NCBI GenBank assembly: GCA_949294185.1
Contig: CASFGA010000001.1
Location: 140,569-204,568 of the forward strand
Direction: 5' to 3'
Length of the DNA stretch: 64,000 nt
From: an uncultured Bacteroides sp.
GTDB taxonomy: Bacteria; Bacteroidota; Bacteroidia; Bacteroidales; Bacteroidaceae
The position numbers were made by a program, and so were the translations under genes. The notes under the pieces are model-generated. The model had not been told where the DNA came from. It did not search any database and saw only the letters and a list, made by a program, of their open reading frames with translations. Below are positions 1 through 8,063 of this stretch, piece after piece. The stretch's first letter is position 1. Every line of letters begins with the position of its first letter.

Positions 1-644
1 TTTTCACTGCCTTTCAATATGGCATTTATAGGATTATAGTCGTCTACCAACTGCTGCCTCCATGAAGCCGACGGATCGTTTTTCAGAAACTCCAAAGGTT
101 GGCTACGCAGATAGCTGCTCATACCATACACCACATTGAACATGTCCGGATGAAGCACACCGTAAACAACCGAAGCACCACCTCCCATCGAGTATCCGGC
201 CACAGAACGGTAGTTTTTGCCTTTCTTTATCCGGTAAACGCTCTCTATATAGGGCACAAACTCACGGAAAAAGAAATCCTCATACCGCCAGTGGTCTGCA
301 TTAAACCAGATCATATTGTTCTTATTGGCTTCCGGACAGACGACAACCATCTGCTCCATCGCCCCGCAGGCGATAAGACTGTCGGCCAAATGACAGAGTC
401 CACCATACGTTTCCCAATCCGTATTTGAACATCCCCCGCCGTGCAGCAGATAAAGCACCGGATAACTCCGCTGCGCATCTGCATCATAACCCGGCGGAAG
501 ATAGACTGTATACTCCCGTTCCGCTATCCCTTGCAGAAGCCTGCAAGGTGCCGTCCTGTATTCCACTCTTCCTCCGGCAAGCATCACCACGCAAAAGCAC
601 ATCAATACACAGACGGACAAACATCTTTTCACAACATTCATCAT
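1..644 (-). CDS. CE1-type secreted esterase (3' end outside window)
   Basis: Alpha/beta-hydrolase of the esterase D/CE1 type, predicted to cleave feruloyl or acetyl esters from xylan in the periplasm. Reading inwards from 644 gives a protein beginning MMNVVKRCLSVCVL with a hydrophobic signal segment, then YTVYLPPGYDAD, the oxyanion-loop motif YLLHGGG and the nucleophile elbow GYSMGGG. The frame is still open at base 1, so the C-terminus with the catalytic His is missing. An AAGGAGG ribosome site lies five bases before the first of two in-frame ATGs. It starts 18 bases after the GH31 stop and is the last visible gene of the long minus-strand operon. It is related to the esterase at 14.5-15.4 kb. 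Family is firm; substrate is inferred from context. Confidence 0.85.
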   Translation of the reverse strand, partial: MMNVVKRCLSVCVLMCFCVVMLAGGRVEYRTAPCRLLQGIAEREYTVYLPPGYDADAQRSYPVLYLLHGGGCSNTDWETYGGLCHLADSLIACGAMEQMVVVCPEANKNNMIWFNADHWRYEDFFFREFVPYIESVYRIKKGKNYRSVAGYSMGGGASVVYGVLHPDMFNVVYGMSSYLRSQPLEFLKNDPSASWRQQLVDDYNPINAILKGSE

Positions 645-662
645 GCAATCCTCCTTTTATTG

Positions 663-3266
663 TTACAAACGAACAACCAACTTGCCGCCCTTGTAAACGA
701 CTTCCTTTACAGTCGACTGACCTTCATCAAAAGATCTTGATCCGTCAACCTTGACAATCCGCAAAGTACGCTCCGGCTTCATTCCAGGAAATTCACCCTT
801 ACGGGCATGAACCGTCAGCTCTCCGCGGCTGTCATCCCAAGTAAAACGGGTGACAGCATAAGCCTTATGCTCGTAATTATAGTTCACCCCTTCGTCCTCA
901 TATACAGAAAACTCTCCGTCCGCTCCAACAAAGACACGGATTTCCCAATCGGACTCCGCCGCTTTTACCGTACTTTGGCACACATCGGCTAAAGGCAGTA
1001 TGGTTCCCGCTTTCACAAAAACCGGGATATGTTCCGGCACAACAGATTGGATACTCCATCCCTTCCCGACAGAACGCCCCGTCCAGAAGTCATACCACCC
1101 GCCTTCCGTTTCTGGCAGATAGACATTCCAGACCTCCGGACTTTCCTCCACCACCGGAGCTACCAACAAGGAGGGCCCGAACATATATTCATACTTCTGC
1201 TCCAGTGCAGTCCGGTCGTCCGCAAAGTCCATTACCAACGGACGCATCATTGTGCTTCCCTTCATCGAAATGGCAGCCGCCTCGGAGTAGATATAAGGAA
1301 AAAGTCTGTAGCGCGTATTCAAAGCCTGACGGGCAAGTGTCGTCACCGTATCTCCATAATTCCAGAATTCCGTATTGGTCATATATCCGTGTACCCGCAT
1401 CAGAGGCAGAAAAACACTGGTCTGCAACCAACGCAAAAAACGCTCGTGATAGCGCACATCTGTATACTGTCCCCGCGGACGGAAGAAGCCACCTGCATCG
1501 TAAGTCCACCAAGGCAAACCAGACACAGACATGCCTAAACCTCCCACAATCTGACGCCGGAACGTTTCCCAGTCGTTGCCTACATCTCCAGACCAAGTGG
1601 CAGACGCGTAACGCTGCATACCAGGAAACCCACTCCGAGTAAGAATCATCGTCCGCTTGTCTGGCATATCCTTGCGGGAACCCTCATACACTGTCTTGTT
1701 GACCAACAAAGGATAAACATTCCGATAAAGCTCTCCTGGCAGAGTTCCGTTCCATATCCGACGGCCTTCCAAATCATCGTTTTCCGGCTCCGTGGCATCC
1801 TGCCACCAAGCATCAATGCCGTAAGGTTTCAGCAGACGGCTACTGAAATTCTCCCAATAAAAAGCTGCCGCCTCCGGATTGAAGAAGTCCACCCATGTAG
1901 TATTCGGAATAAAATATCCCCTCTCATTCATCATTTTTCCCACTTCCGACTGCAAGTCTACCTTCGACCAGACTGATATCATCAACCGCATGTCCATTGC
2001 GTGTAGATCTTCCACCAATTTCTTCGGGTCAGGATAATGCTCTTCATCGAAGCGCATAGCATTCCACCCGTGCCTGCCCCAATACTGCCAGTCCTGCACC
2101 ATCATATCGGCAGGAAGACTGTTACGGCGGAAAGACAATGCGGTCTCCAATATCTCTTGCTGCGAATGAAAACGCTCACGACAATGAATATATCCCATCG
2201 CCCATTGAGGCAACATGGGTACTTCACCCGTCTCTCTACGGTAAGAGGCTATAACTTCATCTGCGTTTCCCACAAATACAGTATAATCAATCCCATCAGA
2301 CACCGGCGAGCGGAACACAGTCCTGTCGTCTACCCGCCTATAGTATACCACCGGCTTGTCCTCTTTAGTCAGCTCCGCCTGCAAGGAATGTCTCCCCGCC
2401 TCCAGGTCAACCAAAACAGATGCCGTAGGAGGAAGCCAAAGATTGTTCAACTCCACGACAGTCTTTCCGTCGACAGACAGATGATGTCTGCGGGCCATCT
2501 TCTGTCCCACATCAAGCAGCAGAGCATACTTTCCTGCAACAGGGATGTCCAATTCCGCTGAAAAGACATTACCTTCACGCACCTCCTGTGTTCCACCTTC
2601 GGCGGAAGTGACATCTACCACCTCCTTTGTCCCTTCACTCCGACCGCGCAAAAGCTCGATTCGACTATCCGCCGGATTGAACTCAGTTAACCCGTAATTG
2701 TTCCACAGCAGACCATACCCCTCACTTGACAGTACAAAAGGAATAGCAATCTGCGTGTTCACCTGAGTCAGTCTGCGGGTCAACCCACGCACATTCAGAT
2801 ACCCGTCTTGAAATTGACCTAATCCATAAAGGCATTCGTTCGTAGGAGAAAAGAAGCTTTGTTCCGCACAGAAAGTCTTTTCACCCTGTACAGACGAATC
2901 TGCCAACCTACGGGAATCTTCTCTCAACACTGGCTTTCCATCCGGAGAAATATAAGCAATCTGTCCGCTTCCCTTGTTTATCTCAACCTTCATCCCCTTC
3001 AGACAGACGGTCAGACACTCCTTTCCGTCGTCTACAGCAAATGCGGGCACACCGCTGTCCACATACACCCATTCTGGGAAGTGATGCACCTGCTCGCGAT
3101 GAAATCTGACTCTTACGGCATTGTCCCCCAAAGGAAGAATCTGAAGCTCACCGTCCCGGGTAATGCAAATTACTCCCTTGCCAGTCTGCCTGTACGACTG
3201 AACGGTCTGTCCCTGCAGACCAGTCATGCCCAGACACAAAAGAAAGAAAAACCAATATATTCTCAT
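663..3266 (-). CDS. GH31 alpha-glycosidase, probable alpha-xylosidase, with PA14-like insert
   Basis: 867-residue secreted retaining alpha-glycosidase. A signal peptide occupies about residues 1-20. The N-terminal beta-sandwich is interrupted by a PA14-like insert at about 215-310 (VAGKYALLLDVG, HHLSVDGKTVVE, LEAGRHSLQAEL), then comes the barrel beginning LPQWAMGYIHCRERF. The GH31 nucleophile is Asp490 in WWQDATEPE and the acid/base is probably Asp561 in WSGDVGNDWE. PA14-bearing GH31 enzymes in Bacteroides xylan and xyloglucan loci are known alpha-xylosidases, so that is the likeliest activity; alpha-glucosidase cannot be excluded. It follows the GH43 gene by 20 bases within the nine-gene minus-strand operon. 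Confidence 0.9.
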   Translation of the reverse strand: MRIYWFFFLLCLGMTGLQGQTVQSYRQTGKGVICITRDGELQILPLGDNAVRVRFHREQVHHFPEWVYVDSGVPAFAVDDGKECLTVCLKGMKVEINKGSGQIAYISPDGKPVLREDSRRLADSSVQGEKTFCAEQSFFSPTNECLYGLGQFQDGYLNVRGLTRRLTQVNTQIAIPFVLSSEGYGLLWNNYGLTEFNPADSRIELLRGRSEGTKEVVDVTSAEGGTQEVREGNVFSAELDIPVAGKYALLLDVGQKMARRHHLSVDGKTVVELNNLWLPPTASVLVDLEAGRHSLQAELTKEDKPVVYYRRVDDRTVFRSPVSDGIDYTVFVGNADEVIASYRRETGEVPMLPQWAMGYIHCRERFHSQQEILETALSFRRNSLPADMMVQDWQYWGRHGWNAMRFDEEHYPDPKKLVEDLHAMDMRLMISVWSKVDLQSEVGKMMNERGYFIPNTTWVDFFNPEAAAFYWENFSSRLLKPYGIDAWWQDATEPENDDLEGRRIWNGTLPGELYRNVYPLLVNKTVYEGSRKDMPDKRTMILTRSGFPGMQRYASATWSGDVGNDWETFRRQIVGGLGMSVSGLPWWTYDAGGFFRPRGQYTDVRYHERFLRWLQTSVFLPLMRVHGYMTNTEFWNYGDTVTTLARQALNTRYRLFPYIYSEAAAISMKGSTMMRPLVMDFADDRTALEQKYEYMFGPSLLVAPVVEESPEVWNVYLPETEGGWYDFWTGRSVGKGWSIQSVVPEHIPVFVKAGTILPLADVCQSTVKAAESDWEIRVFVGADGEFSVYEDEGVNYNYEHKAYAVTRFTWDDSRGELTVHARKGEFPGMKPERTLRIVKVDGSRSFDEGQSTVKEVVYKGGKLVVRL

Positions 3267-3286
3267 AATTTCCCTCCAACAACCAA

Positions 3287-4636
3287 TTATTCAGCAAACA
3301 TCCACCAGTCAAAATAAGCCAAATCTTTGGGGGCTTTTCCGTTGAACGTGAAATACACATCATGTACGCCCTGCACATCCGATACCTCGGCTTCTACTAA
3401 CCGCCACCGGTCACTGCCTCCCGTACGGGGTACTTTGATATTCGCCAACAGTTGGCCATCTTTACCGTCCAACCGAACCTCCATCCGGATTTCGGCATTA
3501 TGGGTCGTTCCTAAACGAGCAATAAACTTGGAAGCACCTTTAGAGAAATCCACATCTCTCACACGGATATAGGCTCCGTCTCTTACCGCCGTAACAAAGA
3601 CTCCTACCTGCGGGGTAGAATAGCTTTTCATCCCTTCCGACCAGGCTATAGTCTCGGCCTCCGTCTTACGGTAAGGACACAGCGTAGCCAATCCTTTCTG
3701 AATCCCTCTATCATCCATTTCGACAACAGGAATACTCCCATCCGCATTGAATTTCAAAGGCACCACACACACCGAACGGTTAAACCCGTCGCCGCCAGGC
3801 AAAGCGCCATTATGATAGAACAAATATGTGTTTCCTTTGAAGTCTGCCACTCCCGGATGGTTCGTAAAGCTTCGTCCGGCCGTAGGCATCAGCGTACCCC
3901 CGTTCTTCCACGGGCCTTCAGGCGAATCACTTGTAGCATAACCAAGATGCTCCGGTATCGGGCCTGCCGCAAAAAACAAATAATACAATTCACCACGCTT
4001 GTACAGCCACGGTCCCTCTTCATACAAAGTAGCACGTTGAGGGTCTCCCTCACGTTTGCCGAACGCTTCTTCCGTCATGGGTACACGTACAATGTCACCA
4101 CTATAGGATATCATGTCCTTGTTCAGCTTCACATAAAAACAATTCGGATTTCCCCAATACAAATAGGCTTGGCCGTCATCATCCACCATTACCGTGGGAT
4201 CGATATTTCCCCATTCAGCCTGAACCAAAGGCTTTCCTATCGGGTCATAAAACGGTCCGTAGGGTGAATCGGCTACCGCCACTCCGATGGCCGTATCCCC
4301 CTTGCGGTCGGTCACCGGAACATACATATAAAACTTACCGTCGCGTTCCACACATTGGGCAGCCCAAGCATCTCCTCCTGCCCAATCGAATGTCTTGTAC
4401 GACAACGGCATGGGATGTTCCGTCCAGTTCACCATATCTTCAGTGGAATAGAGTTTCCAGTCGTTCATTGTAAACCAAGTGGAGCCGTCCTCATCATGAC
4501 TAGTGTAAAGATACAAACGGTCGCCCCAAACCATCGGAGCCGGATCGGCCGTATATGAGGTCTGAATAATCGGATTCTGAGCCTGAGCCACGGCACACGC
4601 CGCAAACAGCGAAAAGGCAATCAAACAGTTTTTCAT
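3287..4636 (-). CDS. GH43 glycosidase with C-terminal CBM6-like domain (copy 1 of tandem pair)
   Basis: Secreted inverting glycosidase, likely an arabinofuranosidase or xylosidase acting on arabinoxylan side chains. The signal peptide is [19 protein letters not shown]. The five-bladed propeller carries the three GH43 acids: the base in TADPAPMV, the pKa modulator in [12 protein letters not shown] and the acid in YEEGPWLY. The last 130 residues ([12 protein letters not shown] onward) resemble a CBM6 beta-sandwich. I place the start at 4636 because an AAAGGA sequence sits just before the ATG ACT ATG cluster; an ATG at 4654 lies upstream of it. It is a close paralogue of the next gene, so the pair arose by tandem duplication. 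Subfamily resembles GH43_29 but I cannot confirm this. Confidence 0.88.
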   Translation of the reverse strand: MKNCLIAFSLFAACAVAQAQNPIIQTSYTADPAPMVWGDRLYLYTSHDEDGSTWFTMNDWKLYSTEDMVNWTEHPMPLSYKTFDWAGGDAWAAQCVERDGKFYMYVPVTDRKGDTAIGVAVADSPYGPFYDPIGKPLVQAEWGNIDPTVMVDDDGQAYLYWGNPNCFYVKLNKDMISYSGDIVRVPMTEEAFGKREGDPQRATLYEEGPWLYKRGELYYLFFAAGPIPEHLGYATSDSPEGPWKNGGTLMPTAGRSFTNHPGVADFKGNTYLFYHNGALPGGDGFNRSVCVVPLKFNADGSIPVVEMDDRGIQKGLATLCPYRKTEAETIAWSEGMKSYSTPQVGVFVTAVRDGAYIRVRDVDFSKGASKFIARLGTTHNAEIRMEVRLDGKDGQLLANIKVPRTGGSDRWRLVEAEVSDVQGVHDVYFTFNGKAPKDLAYFDWWMFAE

Positions 4637-4657
4637 AGTCATATTTCCTTTCATTTT

Positions 4658-5989
4658 TTATTGTTCTACAAATTTCCACCAGTCCCAGTTCATCAGATTC
4701 TTCCGTCCGTTTCCTTTGAAGCGGAACACCAAGTCATGGACACCTTTCGCCCCATCTACTGCACAAGAGAACTCACGATAACGGTCTGAGCCTCCGGTCG
4801 CTTCTACATTCAATGTACCGACTAATGCACCTTCAGCAGAATCAAGACGAACCTCTATTCCGCAGTTTCCTGCTTCTGAAGCGACAGACGCTATAAACCG
4901 TCCCGCTCCACTGCCGAAATCCACACCTTTCACCACCAGAGTATCACAGTCATCGATGCGCGTCACACAGATTCCGCCTCCATCCAACTTCTCCGTCTTC
5001 AGACCGTATCCCCAAGCCATCGTTTCCGCCTCCACACGACGATAAGGATTGAAGTTTTCAATCTGCTCCAGTTTTGTGTCCTGCCAGTAAGGCACCTCGC
5101 GAATTGTCCCATCCGGATTGTAGTGCATCTCGGCCACCGACACGGAACGGCGCTCGTGATGCTCGAAGGTTTCCAGATGCATCAGGTCATAATTCAGCCC
5201 AAACACATACGACCGTCCCTTGTAGTCAATGACTCCCGGATGGTTTCCCCTCGACCTCTCCGTAGGACGCATGATGTATCCCCGCGTCATCCACGGCCCA
5301 GTGGGGCTGTTACTCATAGCATATCCGATACCCTCTGGGCAGCAGGTAGAAGCGAAAGCCAGATAATACTTTCCGTTCCGCTTATAGAACCACGGCCCTT
5401 CCTGATAATGCTCCGGATTTTCCTCCAACCTCACAATATCACCACTGTAGGATATCATATCCTCGTTCAGCTTTACATAGTAAACGTTCGGATTTCCCCA
5501 GTACATGTACGCCTGCCCGTCATCGTCAATAAACACACTCGGATCGATATCTTCCCAGTGCTCCTTCTGCCATACCAACGGCTTGCCCAGAGGATCGCGG
5601 AACGGACCGTAGGGAGAATCGGCCACCAACACACCTATCCCGTTACCGTGGAGAGGGCAATACATATAGAATTTACCGTTACGGGCAATGACATGCTCCG
5701 CCCACGCACCGTTATCACGCTGACGCCAAGGAAAGTTCTCCAAAGAAGCCACCACACCGTGATCCGTCCAATTCACCATATCAGTAGAGGTATAAAGCAA
5801 CCAGTCCAACATCTTGAATCCGTCTGCATCATCCTCATCGTGGGTCGTATAGAGAAAAATCGTATCATTATATACCATCGGGGCAGGATCTGCCGTATAC
5901 TTGGTCTGGATAATCGGATTTTGGGCACTGACTGCCAAAGCTCCCATGCCTATCAGCAACGCTGAAATTCTTTTTGTTCTGTTTTTCAT
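4658..5989 (-). CDS. GH43 glycosidase with C-terminal CBM6-like domain (copy 2 of tandem pair)
   Basis: 443-residue secreted GH43 enzyme, paralogous to its downstream neighbour along its whole length. The signal peptide ends near VSAQ. Catalytic acids are seen in [20 protein letters not shown] and YQEGPWFY. The C-terminal segment from YRRVEAETMAWG carries the CBM6-like fold with the closing NWDWWKFVE, matching FDWWMFAE in copy 1. A clear AAAGGAG site precedes the ATG. Active-site blade residues differ between copies (for example HGNGIGVLVADSPYG versus [18 protein letters not shown]), so the two may split substrates. Genes on either side are 12 and 21 bases away, consistent with one transcript. 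Confidence 0.88.
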   Translation of the reverse strand: MKNRTKRISALLIGMGALAVSAQNPIIQTKYTADPAPMVYNDTIFLYTTHDEDDADGFKMLDWLLYTSTDMVNWTDHGVVASLENFPWRQRDNGAWAEHVIARNGKFYMYCPLHGNGIGVLVADSPYGPFRDPLGKPLVWQKEHWEDIDPSVFIDDDGQAYMYWGNPNVYYVKLNEDMISYSGDIVRLEENPEHYQEGPWFYKRNGKYYLAFASTCCPEGIGYAMSNSPTGPWMTRGYIMRPTERSRGNHPGVIDYKGRSYVFGLNYDLMHLETFEHHERRSVSVAEMHYNPDGTIREVPYWQDTKLEQIENFNPYRRVEAETMAWGYGLKTEKLDGGGICVTRIDDCDTLVVKGVDFGSGAGRFIASVASEAGNCGIEVRLDSAEGALVGTLNVEATGGSDRYREFSCAVDGAKGVHDLVFRFKGNGRKNLMNWDWWKFVEQ

Positions 5990-6000
5990 AATATTCTCCT

Positions 6001-7947
6001 TTATTCATTATAAATCAAGACTCCTCCATTGCATGGAATGAACAAGTCTGTCTGCTGTTTCTTATTCAGTTTTTTAGTCTCAACACTCCCTTTCAGCTCT
6101 TTATCATCTGTATAAAACGAAAGTTCCTCACCGGCCTCAAACATCGGGAGGCTCACTTTAATCTTCAACGGCTCTTTCTCCGCATTGATGCCCGCTACAT
6201 ACCAGGTATCTCCATGGCGGCGAGCCAACACCACATACTTGCCCGGATAACCGTCGACAAAGCGAACTTCATCCCATGTGGTAGGAACCCGCTTCATGAA
6301 ATCAATCGCCCAGGCAGGAGCGTCCGTCAGATTGTTTGGAGCCAAGGCAAAATGCTGCACCGGACTCTGGAACAAAACGGCTGTAGCCAAAGCAAAGACA
6401 TCAGATGTAACCCGGCGGCTTGCCTTCGGCTGATTTTTCATATTATAATAATGATTCAAAGTACTTCCGCCAAAGTCCATGCTGCCCACCGTGTTGCGGA
6501 TAAACGGATGCAAGCAGGCGTTGAATGCCTCGGCATCGCAGCTTCCTTGCGAAAAGTTCATGTTCTCACTGGCCAGAACCGCCTCACTGGATGCATAATT
6601 CGGATACATACGCTCCCAACCGCGGGGCAATGTGCATCCATGGAAAATCACCAGCAGCCCATAGTCATTGGCATCCGCCAAGATATCCTCATAAAGCTGC
6701 ATGGTAACCTGTTTGTCACTGCCGATAAAGTCTACCTTTATTCCCCGGATGCCGATACTCTTCATCCATTTCATCTCTTTCCGGCGAGTTATGATATTCC
6801 CCATCTTTCCTCTCGGCCCTTGCGGAGCATCATTCCAATAGCCATTTGAATTATACCACAAATATAAAGCCACGTTTTTACTCTGGGCATAGCGAGCCAA
6901 TTCCTCTATCTTGTCATAACCGACACGTGTATCCCACAGGGCATCGACCAGTACCGACTGATATCCCATCGCCGCACTGAAATCGATATAACGCTTCTGG
7001 TCGTCGTAAGTCATGCTCGCATCTCCTCCTATAATCCAACTCCATGTACCGCAGCCATACTGATACGGTTGGGATGCCTCATACAGCGGAGCTACCAAAT
7101 CAAAGGAAACGGTCGTTTCGACAATAGGAGCCAATGTCTGGCCTACTGTAACCGTACGCCAGGGAGTCTCTCCCGGGAGCGGGATACCGGGACAAACCGT
7201 TCCGTTCCCGTTATATTCACCCTCTTGCGGATAGCCTACCGTATACAGTCCGTCAGCATGACCGATCAGGCGGCTCGCACAATAGCGGCTGTCTACCCCC
7301 GTCTCGGAAATCAAGACCCAACCCTTATCCGAGTTTTTGAACAGGCAAGGGAAAGTATAGCCTTGTCCCCAACCGTTTTTCCCCATTTCATCATCCACCG
7401 TATAAGATGTCTCATAACTGGGAGAGGTACGGGCAAAGCCCCCCATCGGCCCGCTTTGCGGACACAGAAAGGTGGTGCTTCCGGCAGGCAACACGAAGCC
7501 GGTCTTTTCTTCATTCACCACACAACACAAAGTTCCCCCTTTCGGATAAACCTTATATTTGAAAGCAACATCCCGATTGCTTACCCGAAAAACAATATCA
7601 AACACCGTTCTGTCCTGCTGCTGAAAGGAACAGACCGCCTCTGTAGCCTGATAATGCACATTGCTCTGCTTGATTGTCTGCAACGAATAAGTCTCATCCA
7701 CCTTATCCAACTTCAATTCACCGCTAAAGGAAAGCCCTTGCGAAAAATCGCCTATGTTCGTCACCAGTCCCAAAGGAGACTTTTCCAGAAATGTCACTCC
7801 ATCATAATTGACTTGATAAGATGGTGAGCCTCCTTCATCCGATACCACCACTTGCAAACGCCCGTCAGGACTGGAAAACTTCCGGTCGGTCGCATAAAGA
7901 GTCAAGCATCCTCCCAAAGCCACAATCAAGAATAATTGTTTTTTCAT
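6001..7947 (-). CDS. GH97 glycosidase, retaining type, probable alpha-galactosidase
   Basis: 648-residue periplasmic enzyme with an N-terminal beta-sandwich, a catalytic barrel and a C-terminal small domain. Signal peptide spans about residues 1-20. GH97 splits into inverting enzymes (SusB-like, Glu base) and retaining enzymes that use an Asp nucleophile; here the strand reads GIKVDFIGSDKQ with Asp406 in the nucleophile place, and Glu455 in YASSEAV fits the acid/base. This marks it as the retaining, alpha-galactosidase-like branch. In xylan context it would remove terminal alpha-galactose. It is preceded by a 116-base gap holding an unusual set of repeats, so it may have extra regulation compared with the rest of the operon. 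Confidence 0.88.
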   Translation of the reverse strand: MKKQLFLIVALGGCLTLYATDRKFSSPDGRLQVVVSDEGGSPSYQVNYDGVTFLEKSPLGLVTNIGDFSQGLSFSGELKLDKVDETYSLQTIKQSNVHYQATEAVCSFQQQDRTVFDIVFRVSNRDVAFKYKVYPKGGTLCCVVNEEKTGFVLPAGSTTFLCPQSGPMGGFARTSPSYETSYTVDDEMGKNGWGQGYTFPCLFKNSDKGWVLISETGVDSRYCASRLIGHADGLYTVGYPQEGEYNGNGTVCPGIPLPGETPWRTVTVGQTLAPIVETTVSFDLVAPLYEASQPYQYGCGTWSWIIGGDASMTYDDQKRYIDFSAAMGYQSVLVDALWDTRVGYDKIEELARYAQSKNVALYLWYNSNGYWNDAPQGPRGKMGNIITRRKEMKWMKSIGIRGIKVDFIGSDKQVTMQLYEDILADANDYGLLVIFHGCTLPRGWERMYPNYASSEAVLASENMNFSQGSCDAEAFNACLHPFIRNTVGSMDFGGSTLNHYYNMKNQPKASRRVTSDVFALATAVLFQSPVQHFALAPNNLTDAPAWAIDFMKRVPTTWDEVRFVDGYPGKYVVLARRHGDTWYVAGINAEKEPLKIKVSLPMFEAGEELSFYTDDKELKGSVETKKLNKKQQTDLFIPCNGGVLIYNE

Positions 7948-7982
7948 TCTTACTTCAAATTAATCGTTCATATATTCATTAC

Positions 7983-8033
7983 GGTTTCACCGCCATGAAA
8001 CTGTGTTTTCATAACGGTGAAACCATCGTTTCA
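7983..8033. promoter_or_regulatory. Intercistronic dyad and 22-bp direct repeats before GH97
   Basis: In the 116-base gap between the GH127 and GH97 genes a perfect 10-bp inverted repeat is formed by 7983-7992 (GGTTTCACCG) and 8015-8024 (CGGTGAAACC), enclosing a smaller ATGAAA/TTTCAT dyad. Read on the minus strand the same bases contain TGAAAC-type half-sites starting at 8033, 8011 and 7989, exactly 22 bases apart. It could be an RNA hairpin shaping downstream expression or a DNA-binding array. No U-tract follows, so it is not an ordinary terminator. Confidence 0.5.
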
Positions 8034-8063
8034 TCCCATTGAAATTCTTTTTCCCCAACAAAC

